The notes below the pieces were generated by a model. It saw only the letters and a program-made list of their open reading frames with translations. It did not search any database and was not told where the DNA came from. Shown here piece by piece: positions 33,989-47,077 of a stretch of DNA of 52,880 nucleotides; the stretch's first letter is position 1; every line of letters begins with the position of its first letter. The translations under genes and the position numbers were made by a program. Source of the DNA: Saccharothrix coeruleofusca (GTDB lineage Bacteria > Actinomycetota > Actinomycetes > Mycobacteriales > Pseudonocardiaceae); the NCBI RefSeq assembly GCF_014648515.1, contig NZ_BMRG01000012.1, positions 3,505 to 56,384 on the forward strand. Direction: 5' to 3'.

Positions 33989-36187
33989 TCACGGGTAGTC
34001 GACCAGGTACCGGACCTGGGTGGCGGTGTTCGCCACGCCACCGACGCCGTTGATCACGTTGTTGATCGTGCCGACGCCGCCCAGCGACACCGTCACCAAG
34101 TCGTGGAACCGCACACCGGGCGTGCGCGGCGCCTCGAAGCCGTTGGCGGTCACCACGGCGGGGTTGGCGTTGTTGAAGCAGTACACGCCCACACCCCACG
34201 CCTCGTGCGAGGTGACGTGGTCGGCGACCTTGTAGCCCGCCCAGCCCGGCGACGAGCCGTTCATCCACGCCGCCTGGTTCGGCGGGTCGTAGGGCAGTTC
34301 GTTCTGGAAGAAGTACGTCCGGCCGCCGTTGCCGTTCCACACCACGTTGTGCTGCTGGTAGTGCTCGACGAACAACCCGTACGCGGTGACGTTGGTGCCG
34401 TTGACCACCACGCCGTTGCGCCCGGTGTTGACGTCCCAGCCGACGCCCGTGCCGTGGTCGGCCCGCCACACCCAGGTGTGGTCGATGATGGTGTTGGCGC
34501 TGTTGACCTCCAGGCTCACCGTGGCCTTGCCCGCCTGCGACCCGCCGACGCGCAGGTACACGTCGTGCAGCGAGGTCGGGTTGGCGGAGTGGTCTGCCGA
34601 GGAGCCCGGCTGGCCGATCCGCAGCAGCACCGGCGAGTTGACCACGCCCGCGTCGACCAGGAATCCGGCCAGCTTCACACCGTCCACATCGGACACGGTC
34701 ATCGCGGGCCTGCCGGTGTCCGGCGACAGCGTCGCCAGGCCCAGGCCCAGCACTACGGTGTCGGGCCGGGTGACGGTGATGGTGTCGTCGAGGCGGTGCA
34801 CGCCGGGGGTCAGCAGCAGGTGCTTGCCCTGCGCCAGCGCGGCGTTGGTGGTGGCCACCGGGGTGCCCGGCTTGACGATGAAGAACTCGGCCAGCGAGAT
34901 CGACCGACCCGCCGGGGTGCCGCTGCCCCAGCTGGTGCCGCGGGAGTTGTGCCGCAGCGCCGGGACGAACACCTTGTACTCGCCGTTCTCGAAGTGCAGG
35001 AACGGTTTCTCGCGCACCACCGGGGTGGTGTCGACGACGGTGTGCGAGGGGTTGGGGAAGTGCTGCGCGGGTGAGCCCGGCGAGCCGACGAACACCATGT
35101 TCCACACCGAGCCGTTCCAGCCGCCCGCGAGGTCGCTGTTGCGGGTCAGGAACTGCTGCTGCGAACCGGAGACCGTGACGCCGTCGATCCTGCTGTCCAC
35201 GATCAGGCCGCCGCTGGCCCAGCCGTCGCCGCCGTTCCACAGCTGCACCTGGCCGCGCAGGTGCATCCGGCGGTACGCGGCGGCCTGCGAGACGGCCCAG
35301 CGCTCGATCTGGCCGGGGGGCAGCGTCACGGACATGTTCTCCGCCGCGCGCCAGAAGTTCTGCGTGGCGTTGCCCTTGTTGTTCGGGTCGTCGCCCTGCT
35401 GGAGCCAGTCGGCCTCCACGCGCACGTGGCCGTTGATGTCGACGTCGTCCGGGTGCAGGCCCAGACCGGCGACCTGGGTGTAGAAGCGCAGATTCACGTC
35501 GGCGTCGTACGAGCCGGGCTTGAACAGCACCGCGTAGCGCTCGGGTCCGAACTGGTTGGTCCACATCTGGTTCGAGATGGCGTTGAGCCGGTTCTGCATG
35601 TCCGCCTGGGACGACTCCGGTCCGTAGACCAGGACGTTGGGGCCGAAGTCGGGGTTGCGCGGGTCGGTGGGCGGAACCGCGGGCGTCCCGGTCGTCTCGG
35701 TGTTGACGCCCAGTTCCCACAGCGAGTACCCGTAGCCGGTCGCCCGCGTCGTGCCGTGCACGCGGACGTAGCGGGCGGAACCGGTCACGGGCAGCGCCTG
35801 CGCGCCGCCGGTCCCGGTCGTGGTGGAGTAGGCGGTCGTCCACGTGGACCCGTTGTCGGACAACTGGATCTGGAAGGCCGAACCGTAGGCGGCCTCCCAG
35901 TTCAGCGACACGCGGCAGACCCGCTGCGCGGAGCCGAGGTCCACCTGCAGCCACTGCGGGTCGCTGAACGCGCTGGACCATCGGGTGCCGGTGTCGCCGT
36001 CGACGGCGGCGGAGGCGGGGGTTGCGCCGTTCTCGGTGGACGAGGCGGTGGCGGGCCGGTTCAGCGCGACGTTGGTGGTGCCGCACTCGGCGGCCTGGGC
36101 GGTGGGGGAGGAGGGGCTGAGCACCGCGGCGACGCCCAAGGCGGTCGCGAACGCCAGCACCCGTGAACGCGTGCGGGGAGAGCTCAT
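33989..36187 (-). CDS. Secreted discoidin (F5/8C, CBM32-like) plus beta-helix protein
   Basis: A 732-aa exported protein. Signal peptide about 1-33 (MSSPRTRSRVLAFATALGVA, AQA/AEC). Residues about 38-165 are an F5/8-type C domain (NVALNRPATASSTENGATPASAAVDGDTGTRWSSAFSDPQWLQVDLGSAQRVCRVSLNWE...GTTRATGYGYSLWELGV). The remaining about 550 residues are strand-rich with the look of a right-handed parallel beta-helix (YAVLFKPGSYDADVNLRFYTQVAGLGLHPDDVDINGHV, NTIIDHTWVWRADHGTGVGW, NGTNVTAYGLFVEHYQQHNVVWNG). Relatives are annotated only as coagulation factor 5/8 domain proteins; a glycan-cleaving role (GH55/pectate-lyase-like fold) is inferred. ATG 36187 starts at the signal peptide. Confidence 0.8.
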   Translation of the reverse strand: MSSPRTRSRVLAFATALGVAAVLSPSSPTAQAAECGTTNVALNRPATASSTENGATPASAAVDGDTGTRWSSAFSDPQWLQVDLGSAQRVCRVSLNWEAAYGSAFQIQLSDNGSTWTTAYSTTTGTGGAQALPVTGSARYVRVHGTTRATGYGYSLWELGVNTETTGTPAVPPTDPRNPDFGPNVLVYGPESSQADMQNRLNAISNQMWTNQFGPERYAVLFKPGSYDADVNLRFYTQVAGLGLHPDDVDINGHVRVEADWLQQGDDPNNKGNATQNFWRAAENMSVTLPPGQIERWAVSQAAAYRRMHLRGQVQLWNGGDGWASGGLIVDSRIDGVTVSGSQQQFLTRNSDLAGGWNGSVWNMVFVGSPGSPAQHFPNPSHTVVDTTPVVREKPFLHFENGEYKVFVPALRHNSRGTSWGSGTPAGRSISLAEFFIVKPGTPVATTNAALAQGKHLLLTPGVHRLDDTITVTRPDTVVLGLGLATLSPDTGRPAMTVSDVDGVKLAGFLVDAGVVNSPVLLRIGQPGSSADHSANPTSLHDVYLRVGGSQAGKATVSLEVNSANTIIDHTWVWRADHGTGVGWDVNTGRNGVVVNGTNVTAYGLFVEHYQQHNVVWNGNGGRTYFFQNELPYDPPNQAAWMNGSSPGWAGYKVADHVTSHEAWGVGVYCFNNANPAVVTANGFEAPRTPGVRFHDLVTVSLGGVGTINNVINGVGGVANTATQVRYLVDYP

Positions 36188-36249
36188 GGTCCTACCTGAC
36201 GGGAGGGGGCGAAGACCCGTGGACGTGCCCCCGTGGCACCGGAGGCTGG

Positions 36250-36295
36250 GAGAGCGCTCTCTCGGAGCGTAACGCCGGGGTCGCGCGAACGTCAA
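36250..36295 (-). promoter_or_regulatory. Promoter (TTGACG-18-TACGCT) with LacI-type operator GAGAGCGCTCTC
   Basis: On the complement TTGACG (36295-36290) and TACGCT (36271-36266) are 18 bp apart, and the 12-bp palindrome GAGAGCGCTCTC (36250-36261) begins 4 bp after the -10 box, over the expected transcription start. The leader to the ATG at 36187 is about 70 nt. Confidence 0.8.
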
Positions 36296-36302
36296 CGCGC
36301 GG

Positions 36303-37349
36303 TCAGGCCGACTCGCGCCGCACCAGCACCGGGTCGAAGACGACCGAGGTCGGGGGCGAGCCGGGCCGCTCCACCCGGTCCAGCAGCAGTCGCGCCATCT
36401 CGGCGGCCATGTCCTCCACCGGTTGGCGCACGGTGGTCAGCCGGGGGCGGCACAGCAGCGCCGGGCTGCTGTCGTCGAACCCGACCACCGCCACGTCCTG
36501 CGGCACCCGCCTGCCGTGCTCGCGCAGCACCTCCAGCGCCCCCTGCGCCATGAGGTCGTTGGCGGCGAACACCCCGTCCAGGTCGGGGTGCTCGGCCAGC
36601 AGTCGGGCCATCGCCGCCGCGCCGCTGTCCGCGGTGAACCCGCCCTCGGCGCTGGGCACGTACGCGCGGCCGTGCCGGGCCATCGCGTCGCGGAACCCGC
36701 TCAGCCGGTCCCGGCCCGCGGGCACGTCCAGCGGCCCGGAGATGGTGGCCACCCGCGCGCAGCCCCTGGCGACCAGGTGGTCGGCGGCCAGTCGGGCGGC
36801 GGCCTCGTGGTCCAGGTCGACGAAGCTGATCGGGAGCGGCCGCGCGGGCCGGGCGAACAGCACCGCGGGCACCCCGGCCTCGACCAGCCGCGCGGGCAGC
36901 GGGTCCTCGGCGTGCGTGGACACCAGCAGCGCGCCGTCCGCGCTGCCCTGGCGCAGGAAGCCCACCACCTCCGCGCGGGCCCGCTCGGTCTCGGCGAACA
37001 TCAGCACCGGGTGCACGCCGCGGGTGCGCAGGAACCCCACGACGCCGCCCGCCACCCGGCCGAAGAACGGGTCGGCGAACACCCGCGCGGCGAACGCCTC
37101 CTCGGCCTCGCCGGACTCCCCGGCCCCGGAGACCACCAGCGCGATGGTGCCGGTGCGCCGGGTGACCAGCGACCGGGCCGCCCGGTTGGGCGCGTAGCCG
37201 GTCTTGGCGATGGCCTTGCGCACGGCTTCCTGGATGCGCCGGTCCACGTTGCGGGTTCCGTTGACCACCCGCGAGACCGTCGCGCGGGAGACACCGGCGA
37301 CACGGGCGACGTCCTCCAGCGTGGGCGTGCCCGGCGTCGGTCTGCTCAT
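36303..37349 (-). CDS. LacI-family repressor
   Basis: A 348-aa repressor. The HTH is at residues about 10-35 (TLEDVARVAGVSRATVSRVVNGTRNVDRRIQEAVRKAIAKTGYAPNRAARSL), and the rest is the Peripla_BP_3 sugar-sensing core (TGTIALVVSGAGESGEAEEAFAARVFADPFFGRVAGGVVGFLRTRGVHPVL, SFVDLDHEAAARLAADHLVARGCARVATISGPLDVPAGRDRLSGFRDAM, DLDGVFAANDLMAQGALEVLREHGRRVPQDVAVVGFDDS). The ATG overlaps the ROK stop (ATGA). A GGAGAGCGCTCTCC palindrome lies 20 bp before its start inside the ROK gene, and the same core occurs at three other promoters, so this protein is the likely binder. Confidence 0.93.
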   Translation of the reverse strand: MSRPTPGTPTLEDVARVAGVSRATVSRVVNGTRNVDRRIQEAVRKAIAKTGYAPNRAARSLVTRRTGTIALVVSGAGESGEAEEAFAARVFADPFFGRVAGGVVGFLRTRGVHPVLMFAETERARAEVVGFLRQGSADGALLVSTHAEDPLPARLVEAGVPAVLFARPARPLPISFVDLDHEAAARLAADHLVARGCARVATISGPLDVPAGRDRLSGFRDAMARHGRAYVPSAEGGFTADSGAAAMARLLAEHPDLDGVFAANDLMAQGALEVLREHGRRVPQDVAVVGFDDSSPALLCRPRLTTVRQPVEDMAAEMARLLLDRVERPGSPPTSVVFDPVLVRRESA

Positions 37350-38614
37350 GCGCCCATTCTGCCATGCGGGAGAGCGCTCTCCGAGAGGATTCGCGCCGCC
37401 TCGGAGCCGGTGGGGCGGCCCTCGCGCGGGTCGGTGGCGCGGTCCAGCAGCGCCGCCACCGGCAGGGTCGCCGCTCCCACGGCCACCGCGTCCGGGCCCA
37501 GCCTGCCCAACTCGATCGAGAGCTGCCCGTAGGGGTGCCGCAGCGCGTGCTCCTCGGTCGCCGCGACGATCCGCGGCAGGTACCGCGCGCCCAGCGCCAA
37601 CCCGGCCCACCCGCCGAGCACGATCCGCTCCGGGTTGAACAGGTTCACCAGGTTGGCGATCCCCGCCCCCAGCAACCCCGCCGTCTCCTCCAGCACCGCC
37701 GCGGCCTCCCGCGAGCGCTCGGCCTCGGCGATCAGCTCGTCCACCCCGGACCGGCCGTCGGGCGCCCGCCCCCGGACGGCCCGGTACCGGGCCAGGATCG
37801 CCTCCGCGCCCACGTAAGCCTCCAGGCACCCCCGAGCGCCGCACCGGCACCGCCTGCCGCCGTAGACGATCGTGGTGTGGCCCCACTCGCCCGCGCTGCT
37901 CGTCGTTCCCCGGTACACCTCGCCGTCGGCCACCACGGCCGCCCCCACCCCGGAGCCGATCAGCGCCACCACCACGTGCCGCGCGCCCCGCCCGGCGCCG
38001 AACCACATCTCGGCCTGGCCCTGCGTCTTGGCCCCGTTCTCCACGAACAGCGGCAGCGACGTCCCGCCCGAGCGCACCAGTTCCACCAGCGGAACGCGGT
38101 CCCACCCGATGCTCTGCGCGTGCACCAGCGGGCTCGGGCCCTGCTCCACCGTGCCCGGCACGCCGATGCCGACCCCGAGCACGCGGTCCTCGGCGATCCC
38201 CGCGCGGTCGAGCACCTCCAGCAGGCAGGACGACACCACCCGTCCCACCGCGGGCGGGTCCAGCGGCGGCAGCGGGCGCTCGACGGCGGCCAGCTTGGTC
38301 ATCACCAGGTCGAACAGCTCGACCTTGACCCCGGTCTCCCCGATGTCGACGCCGACGACGTGGCCGTACGAGGGGTTCACCCGCAGCAGCACCCTGGGCC
38401 TGCCGCCGTCGGAGTCCACCGACCCGGCCTCGACGACCAGCCCCTCCTCGACCAGTTCGCCGACCACGTTGCTCACCGTCGCCGCGCTCAGGCCGGTCGC
38501 CGCGCCCAGTTCGTGCCTGCTCAGCGGCCCGTCGAAGTAGAGGGTGGACAGCAGCGCGGAGCGGTTCTGTCGACGCAGGTCACGGACGGTGGTGCGCTTG
38601 GGCGGCATGGCCAC
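37346..38614 (-). CDS. ROK-family transcriptional repressor
   Basis: A 422-aa regulator. A winged HTH occupies residues about 15-65 (NRSALLSTLYFDGPLSRHELGAATGLSAATVSNVVGELVEEGLVVEAG). The ROK/sugar-kinase-like domain follows (VVGVDIGETGVKVELFDL, LGVGIGVPGTV, VENGAKTQGQAEMWFGAGRGARHVVVALIGSGVGAAVVADGEVYRGTTSSAGEWGH) with the zinc motif CRCGARGCLEAY. It senses a sugar and releases DNA. GTG 38614 and ATG 38608 are both possible starts. It is divergent from the ABC transporter, with an AT-rich dyad between them, and coupled to the LacI gene downstream. Confidence 0.92.
   Translation of the reverse strand: MAMPPKRTTVRDLRRQNRSALLSTLYFDGPLSRHELGAATGLSAATVSNVVGELVEEGLVVEAGSVDSDGGRPRVLLRVNPSYGHVVGVDIGETGVKVELFDLVMTKLAAVERPLPPLDPPAVGRVVSSCLLEVLDRAGIAEDRVLGVGIGVPGTVEQGPSPLVHAQSIGWDRVPLVELVRSGGTSLPLFVENGAKTQGQAEMWFGAGRGARHVVVALIGSGVGAAVVADGEVYRGTTSSAGEWGHTTIVYGGRRCRCGARGCLEAYVGAEAILARYRAVRGRAPDGRSGVDELIAEAERSREAAAVLEETAGLLGAGIANLVNLFNPERIVLGGWAGLALGARYLPRIVAATEEHALRHPYGQLSIELGRLGPDAVAVGAATLPVAALLDRATDPREGRPTGSEAARILSESALPHGRMGA
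37369..37382. promoter_or_regulatory. LacI-type operator inside the 3' end of the ROK gene
   Basis: The perfect 14-bp palindrome GGAGAGCGCTCTCC lies within the last ROK codons and 20 bp ahead of the LacI ATG. It fits autoregulation of the LacI gene, possibly as a roadblock to transcription from the ROK promoter. Confidence 0.8.
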
Positions 38615-38635
38615 AGCATGACCGGCACTTACTTT

Positions 38636-38666
38636 TTGACTTAAAATTAGCCTAAGTTTGTAACTT
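38636..38666 (+). promoter_or_regulatory. Promoter of the ABC/GH1 operon with ROK-type AT-rich dyads
   Basis: TTGACT (38636-38641) and TGTAAC (38659-38664) are 17 bp apart. A dyad ACTTA (38639-38643)/TAAGT (38653-38657) covers the -35 box and spacer, and a second dyad AAGTT (38654-38658)/AACTT (38662-38666) covers the -10. This AT-rich island is sharply different from the about 74 % GC surroundings and resembles operators of NagC/XylR-type ROK repressors. It also lies just upstream of the divergent ROK gene. Confidence 0.7.
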
Positions 38667-38799
38667 GTTCGTTATTGACGTGACCTGGCTCACCGGGGTT
38701 GAGTCTGCGGCACCGAGGACGTCGGCCACGTCCCACCCGCGATGGCACGCGCGGTCCGCCCCACTTGCGCTCGCAGAACCCGTCCCCCGAGGAGAATCC

Positions 38800-40460
38800 A
38801 TGCGACTCAGGCGAACATCCGCCCTCGCCGTCGCGGCCACCCTGGCGTTCACCGCACTGGCCGCCTGCTCGACGAGCAACCAGGGCAGCGGCTCGGGCGC
38901 GAACGGCGTGCTGAACGTGGGCATGCCCAACGGTCCGCAGACCGAGAACAACAACCCGTTCCTCAACTCCTCGGCCGCCTCCTCGCTGGGCTACCGCAGG
39001 CTGATCTTCGAGCCGCTGGCCATGGTCAACGAGGTCAAGGTCACCGAGCCGTTCAAGCCGTGGCTGGCCACCGGGTGGGAGTGGTCGGACAACTACACCA
39101 AGCTCGCGCTGACCATCCGCGACGGCGTCACCTGGTCCGACGGCAAGCCGCTGACCGGAGAGGACGTGGCGTTCACCTTCGAGCTGCTGAAGAACAACCC
39201 CGGCCTGAACATCGAGGGCGTGCCCTACGGCGAGACCACCGCGTCGGGCAACCAGGTCACCGTCGCGTTCCCCCGGCCGCAGTTCGTCAACCAGAAAAAG
39301 ATCTTCGAGCAGTTCGTGGTGCCCAAGCACATCTGGTCCACCTACGGCAACCCCAGCACCGAAACCGTGAAGGAGCCCGTGGGCAGCGGGCCGTTCACGC
39401 TCAAGTCCTTCACCCCGCAGACGGTGACGCTCACCGCCCGCGACACGTACTGGCAGGACAAGCCCCAGGTCAAGGAAGTTCGCTACACCTCCTACGCGGA
39501 CAACAACGCGCAGACCACCGCGCTGGCCACCGGCGCCAGCGAGTGGAGCTTCGTGTTCATCCCCAACTACCAGGCGGTCTACACCAGCAAGGACCCGCAG
39601 CACTACAAGCTGTGGTTCCCGCCGGTGCTGGGCGTGCACGGCTTGTGGTTCAACACCAAGAGCAAGCCGTGGGACAACCCGGCCCTGCGCCGCGCGGTCA
39701 ACCTGGTGGTCAACCGCGACGACATCTTCATGCAGGGCGAGGCCGGGTACTTCTACCCCAAGGTGGACAACATCACCGGCATCCCCACCCCTGCCGGTGA
39801 GTCGTTCATCGCGCCGGAGTTCAAGGACGAGGTCGTCACCGTCGACGTCGACGCAGCCAAGAAGGAGTTGACCGACAACGGCTTCACCTTCGACGGCGAC
39901 AAGCTCAAGGACCCCTCGGGCGCGCCGGTCACGCTGAAGATGACCGTGCCTTCGGGCTGGTCGGACTACGTCACCGACCTGGAGATCATCAAGGACAACG
40001 TGTCCAAGATCGGCATCGAGGCCACGGTCGACCTGCAGAACGCCGACTCCTGGACCAAGGCGCTGGACACCGGCGACTTCCAGGCCGCCATGCACTGGAC
40101 CAACAACGGCCCCACCATGTACGACATCTACCAGTCCATCATGGACGGTGCGCTCTACAAGCCGATCGGTCAGGGCGGCATCAACGGCAACTACGGCCGC
40201 TACGAGAGCGCCGAGGCCACCAAGGCGTTGCAGGACTACGCCAACGCGGCCGACGAGGCCACCCGCACCGAGGCGCTGCACGTGCTCCAGCGGCTGCACG
40301 TGAAGGACATGCCGGTCGTGATCACCTCCGCGGCCAACGGCGGCGGCCAGTACAGCACCAAGAACTGGGTCGGCTGGCCGGACGACAGCAACCCCTACGG
40401 GCCGGTCCAGCCCACGCTGGAGAACGCCCTCGACGTCGTCATGCGCCTGAAGCCGGCCGC

Positions 40461-40464
<4 letters not shown>
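38800..40464 (+). CDS. ABC transporter solute-binding lipoprotein, SBP_bac_5 family
   Basis: A 554-aa exported lipoprotein. The signal ends in the lipobox LAAC ([13 protein letters not shown]). The mature protein is a large cluster C binding protein ([109 protein letters not shown]). This family is best known for peptides, but many members bind cello- and manno-oligosaccharides (CbtA type). The downstream beta-glucosidase and the ROK/LacI regulators favour a beta-glucoside or oligosaccharide here. GAGGAG lies 6 nt before the ATG. Confidence 0.9.
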
Positions 40465-42481
<2,017 letters not shown>

Positions 42482-42484
42482 CCC

Positions 42485-43464
<980 letters not shown>

Positions 43465-43468
<4 letters not shown>

Positions 43469-44472
43469 GCGACGCCGTGCTGGAGATCCGCGGCCTCAAC
43501 GTGGACTACGGACTTGGCGCGGACGCCGTGCACGCGGTGCGCGACGTCAACCTGACGCTGCACCGGGGCGAGGTGCTGGGGCTGGCGGGGGAGAGCGGCA
43601 GCGGCAAGTCCACCCTCGCCTACGGGATGACCCGGCTGCTCCCGCCGCCCGGCGTGGTCGCGAGCGGGGAGGTGCTCTACCACCGCGACGGCGGCGACCC
43701 GGTGGACGTGCTGCGCATGGACCACGCGCAGCTGCGCGCGTTCCGCTGGGCGGAGACCGCGATCGTGTTCCAGGGTGCGATGAACTCGCTCAACCCGGTG
43801 CACCGCGTCTCCACCCAGCTCACCGACGTCATCAAGGCGCACGACCCGCGCAGCACCACCGCCTCCCGCCTGGCGCGGGCGCGCGAGCTGCTGGCGCTGG
43901 TCGGCATCGCGCCGGACCGGCTGGACAGCTACCCGCACCAGCTCTCCGGCGGCATGCGGCAGCGCGTGATGATCGGCATGGCGCTGGCGCTGGAGCCCAG
44001 GGTCGTCATCATGGACGAGCCGACCACCGCGCTGGACGTGGTGGTGCAGCGGCAGATCCTGCGCCAGCTGGTCGACCTGCGCGAGCGGCTGGGCTTCTCG
44101 GTGGTGTTCATCACCCACGACCTGTCGCTGCTGGTGGAGTTCTCCGACCGCATCGCGATCATGTACGGCGGGCGCATCGTCGAGGAGGCCGCCGCGGCCG
44201 ACCTGTACCGCGACCCGCTGCACCCCTACAGCGACGGCCTGCTGCACTCGTTCCCCGCCCTGCGCGGGCCGCGCCGGGAGCTGACCGGCATCCCCGGCGC
44301 TCCGCCGGACCTGCGGTCGATGCCGTCCGGCTGCTCCTTCCACCCCCGATGTCCGCGCGCAATGGAGCGCTGCGGTGTTGAGGTCCCGGTGCTCGGCGTC
44401 CCCGGCGATCGCCGGGGCTCCGACCGCACCGTGGCCTGCTGGTTGCATCCCGTTCAGGACAACAGGTTCTGA
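43465..44472 (+). CDS. Oligopeptide/oligosaccharide ABC transporter ATPase (DppD/OppD type)
   Basis: A 335-aa ATPase. Walker A is [19 protein letters not shown]-loop VFQGAMNSLNPVHRV; signature LSGGMRQRVMIGMALAL; Walker B VVIMDEPTTALDVVVQ; H-loop FITHDLSLL. The oligo_HPY tail carries HPYSDGLLHSFPALRGPR and the Cys segment SFHPRCPRAMERC. GTG 43465 overlaps the permease stop as GTGA with GGGAGGAG upstream. The order binding protein-F-B-C-D with all overlaps indicates one coupled operon. Confidence 0.92.
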
Positions 44473-44488
44473 CCTCCTGAGGAGATCA

Positions 44489-45901
<1,413 letters not shown>

Positions 45902-45917
45902 GAGCTCATCTGAGCCG

Positions 45918-45978
45918 GACGCGGGCCCCGGTCGGGCCGTCGAGGATCGCCTCGACGTTCCCGGCCGGGGCCCGCGTC
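45918..45978 (+). terminator. Large two-tier hairpin after the ABC/GH1 operon
   Basis: An outer 14-bp stem pairs 45918-45931 with 45965-45978 (perfect), and an inner 8-bp stem pairs CGTCGAGG (45938-45945) with CCTCGACG (45950-45957) around a tetraloop ATCG. It begins 17 bp after the beta-glucosidase stop and is the probable operon end. Confidence 0.8.
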
Positions 45979-46058
45979 GTGGTGTCCGGCGCGTCGGTGA
46001 TGAGCACGGCGGGGGAGCACGACGGCGGAGTCGAGCACGTCCGGACCGAAAATAAAAG

Positions 46059-46088
46059 TTGTCGGTGAGGGGTGGTTCGTCGTAGGGT
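46059..46088 (+). promoter_or_regulatory. Promoter of the DUF4287 gene (TTGTCG-18-TAGGGT)
   Basis: TTGTCG at 46059-46064 and TAGGGT at 46083-46088 with an 18-bp spacer, preceded by an AT-rich AATAAAAG stretch. The start codon is 33 nt downstream with ACGGAG before it. Confidence 0.5.
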
Positions 46089-46120
46089 CGTCCCAGTACC
46101 GCTGATGAACGGAGAACGAC

Positions 46121-46402
46121 GTGTCCTTCCAGGCCTACCTCGACGGCATCGAGAAGAAGACCGGCAAGACCCCCGCCGAGCTGCTGGCCGAGGCCGGTGA
46201 GCGCGGCTACGACGCGACCACCAAGGCCGGGGTGGTCCTGGAGTGGCTCAAGGCCGACTACGACCTGGGGCGTGGGCACGGGATGGCGCTGTACCACGTG
46301 CTCAAGAACGGCACCGAGATCGGCGACAAGCACGTGGGCAGCGCCGGGGCGCACCGGGACGAGTCCACGACGCTGCGCGTGGACGGCCTCGCCAACCGCT
46401 GA
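46121..46402 (+). CDS. DUF4287 domain protein
   Basis: A 93-aa soluble protein. MSFQAYLDGIEKKTGKTPAELLAEAGERGYDATTKAGVVLEWLKADYDLGRGHGMALYHVLKNGTEIGDKHVG matches DUF4287 almost end to end (SFQAYLDxIExKTGKTPxxL; EWLKxDxxLGRGHxMAL). Related domains are fused to DUF5655 or AHSA1-type domains in other bacteria. Function unknown. It is monocistronic with its own promoter and convergent with the TetR gene. Confidence 0.88.
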   Translation: MSFQAYLDGIEKKTGKTPAELLAEAGERGYDATTKAGVVLEWLKADYDLGRGHGMALYHVLKNGTEIGDKHVGSAGAHRDESTTLRVDGLANR

Positions 46403-46414
46403 CCGCGTGGCCGT

Positions 46415-47005
46415 TCAGCGCGTCGGCAGGATCCTGATGAGGAGATCGATGAGCTGGTCGCCGTCGGCCTCGTACTTGCCCGCGTCGAGGTAGCCGCCGA
46501 GTTCGAGGTCGGCGACGCCGTGGGCCGCAGCCAGGAGCAGCCCGGAGAACGGCCGCGCCTGATCGACTGGGACGACGCGGGCCACGAGGGTGTGAAAGAC
46601 GTCCTGCGAGCGCGCGCCGACTTCCGAGGCGGCGGGGCCGAAGGGCGCGCGGGTCAGCATGAGGCGGTAGAGGTTGGGCCTGCTGCGGGCGATGGTGACG
46701 AGCACGCCGATCGCCTCGCGGAGCGCCGCCGCAGGGCTCAGCACGGAGTGCGCGGCGATGTCGTGGATCCGCTGGGTCAGGTCCTCCCACGCGGCGATGC
46801 TGATCGCCGCGAGCATCGCGTCCTTGTCGGGGAAGTGGCGGTAGGCGGCGGAGTGGGAGACGCCCGCTCCGCTGCCCACGGCGCGCAGCGTCACCGCTTC
46901 CACCCCGCCCCGGTCGAGCAGGTCCTCGGCCGCCCGGAGCAGGGCCTGCCTGGTCGCGGCTGCGGTCTCGGAGCGCGTCGTCACCGGGACATGGTAATCG
47001 GCCAT
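46415..47005 (-). CDS. TetR-family repressor
   Basis: A 196-aa repressor. HTH: TRQALLRAAEDLLDRGGVEAVTLRAVGSGAGVSHSAAYRHFPDKDAMLAAISIAAWEDL. The C-terminal domain resembles the TetR_C_33/WHG group (LREAIGVLVTIARSRPNLYRLMLTRAPFGP...FSGLLLAAAHGVADLELGGYLDAGKYEADGDQLIDLLIRIL). ATG 47005 is used; GTG 46984 is a possible shorter start. It is divergent from an SDR-SnoaL pair across a gap carrying long inverted arms, so it probably represses that pair and itself. Confidence 0.87.
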   Translation of the reverse strand: MADYHVPVTTRSETAAATRQALLRAAEDLLDRGGVEAVTLRAVGSGAGVSHSAAYRHFPDKDAMLAAISIAAWEDLTQRIHDIAAHSVLSPAAALREAIGVLVTIARSRPNLYRLMLTRAPFGPAASEVGARSQDVFHTLVARVVPVDQARPFSGLLLAAAHGVADLELGGYLDAGKYEADGDQLIDLLIRILPTR

Positions 47006-47011
47006 CCACTT

Positions 47012-47061
47012 CAGTTGACATTGTCTACCGTAATGGTGTTCTCTGTTTCCAATGTTAACTG
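47012..47061. promoter_or_regulatory. Divergent control region with widely spaced 12-bp inverted arms
   Basis: CAGTTGACATTG (47012-47023) and CAATGTTAACTG (47050-47061) are inverted copies with one mismatch, 26 bp apart. Each arm contains a TTGACA or TTAACA -35-like box for one of the two divergent genes, so bound repressor could close both promoters. The region is AT-rich compared with the flanks. Confidence 0.65.
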
Positions 47062-47077
47062 AGTGGATGGGGCGATG

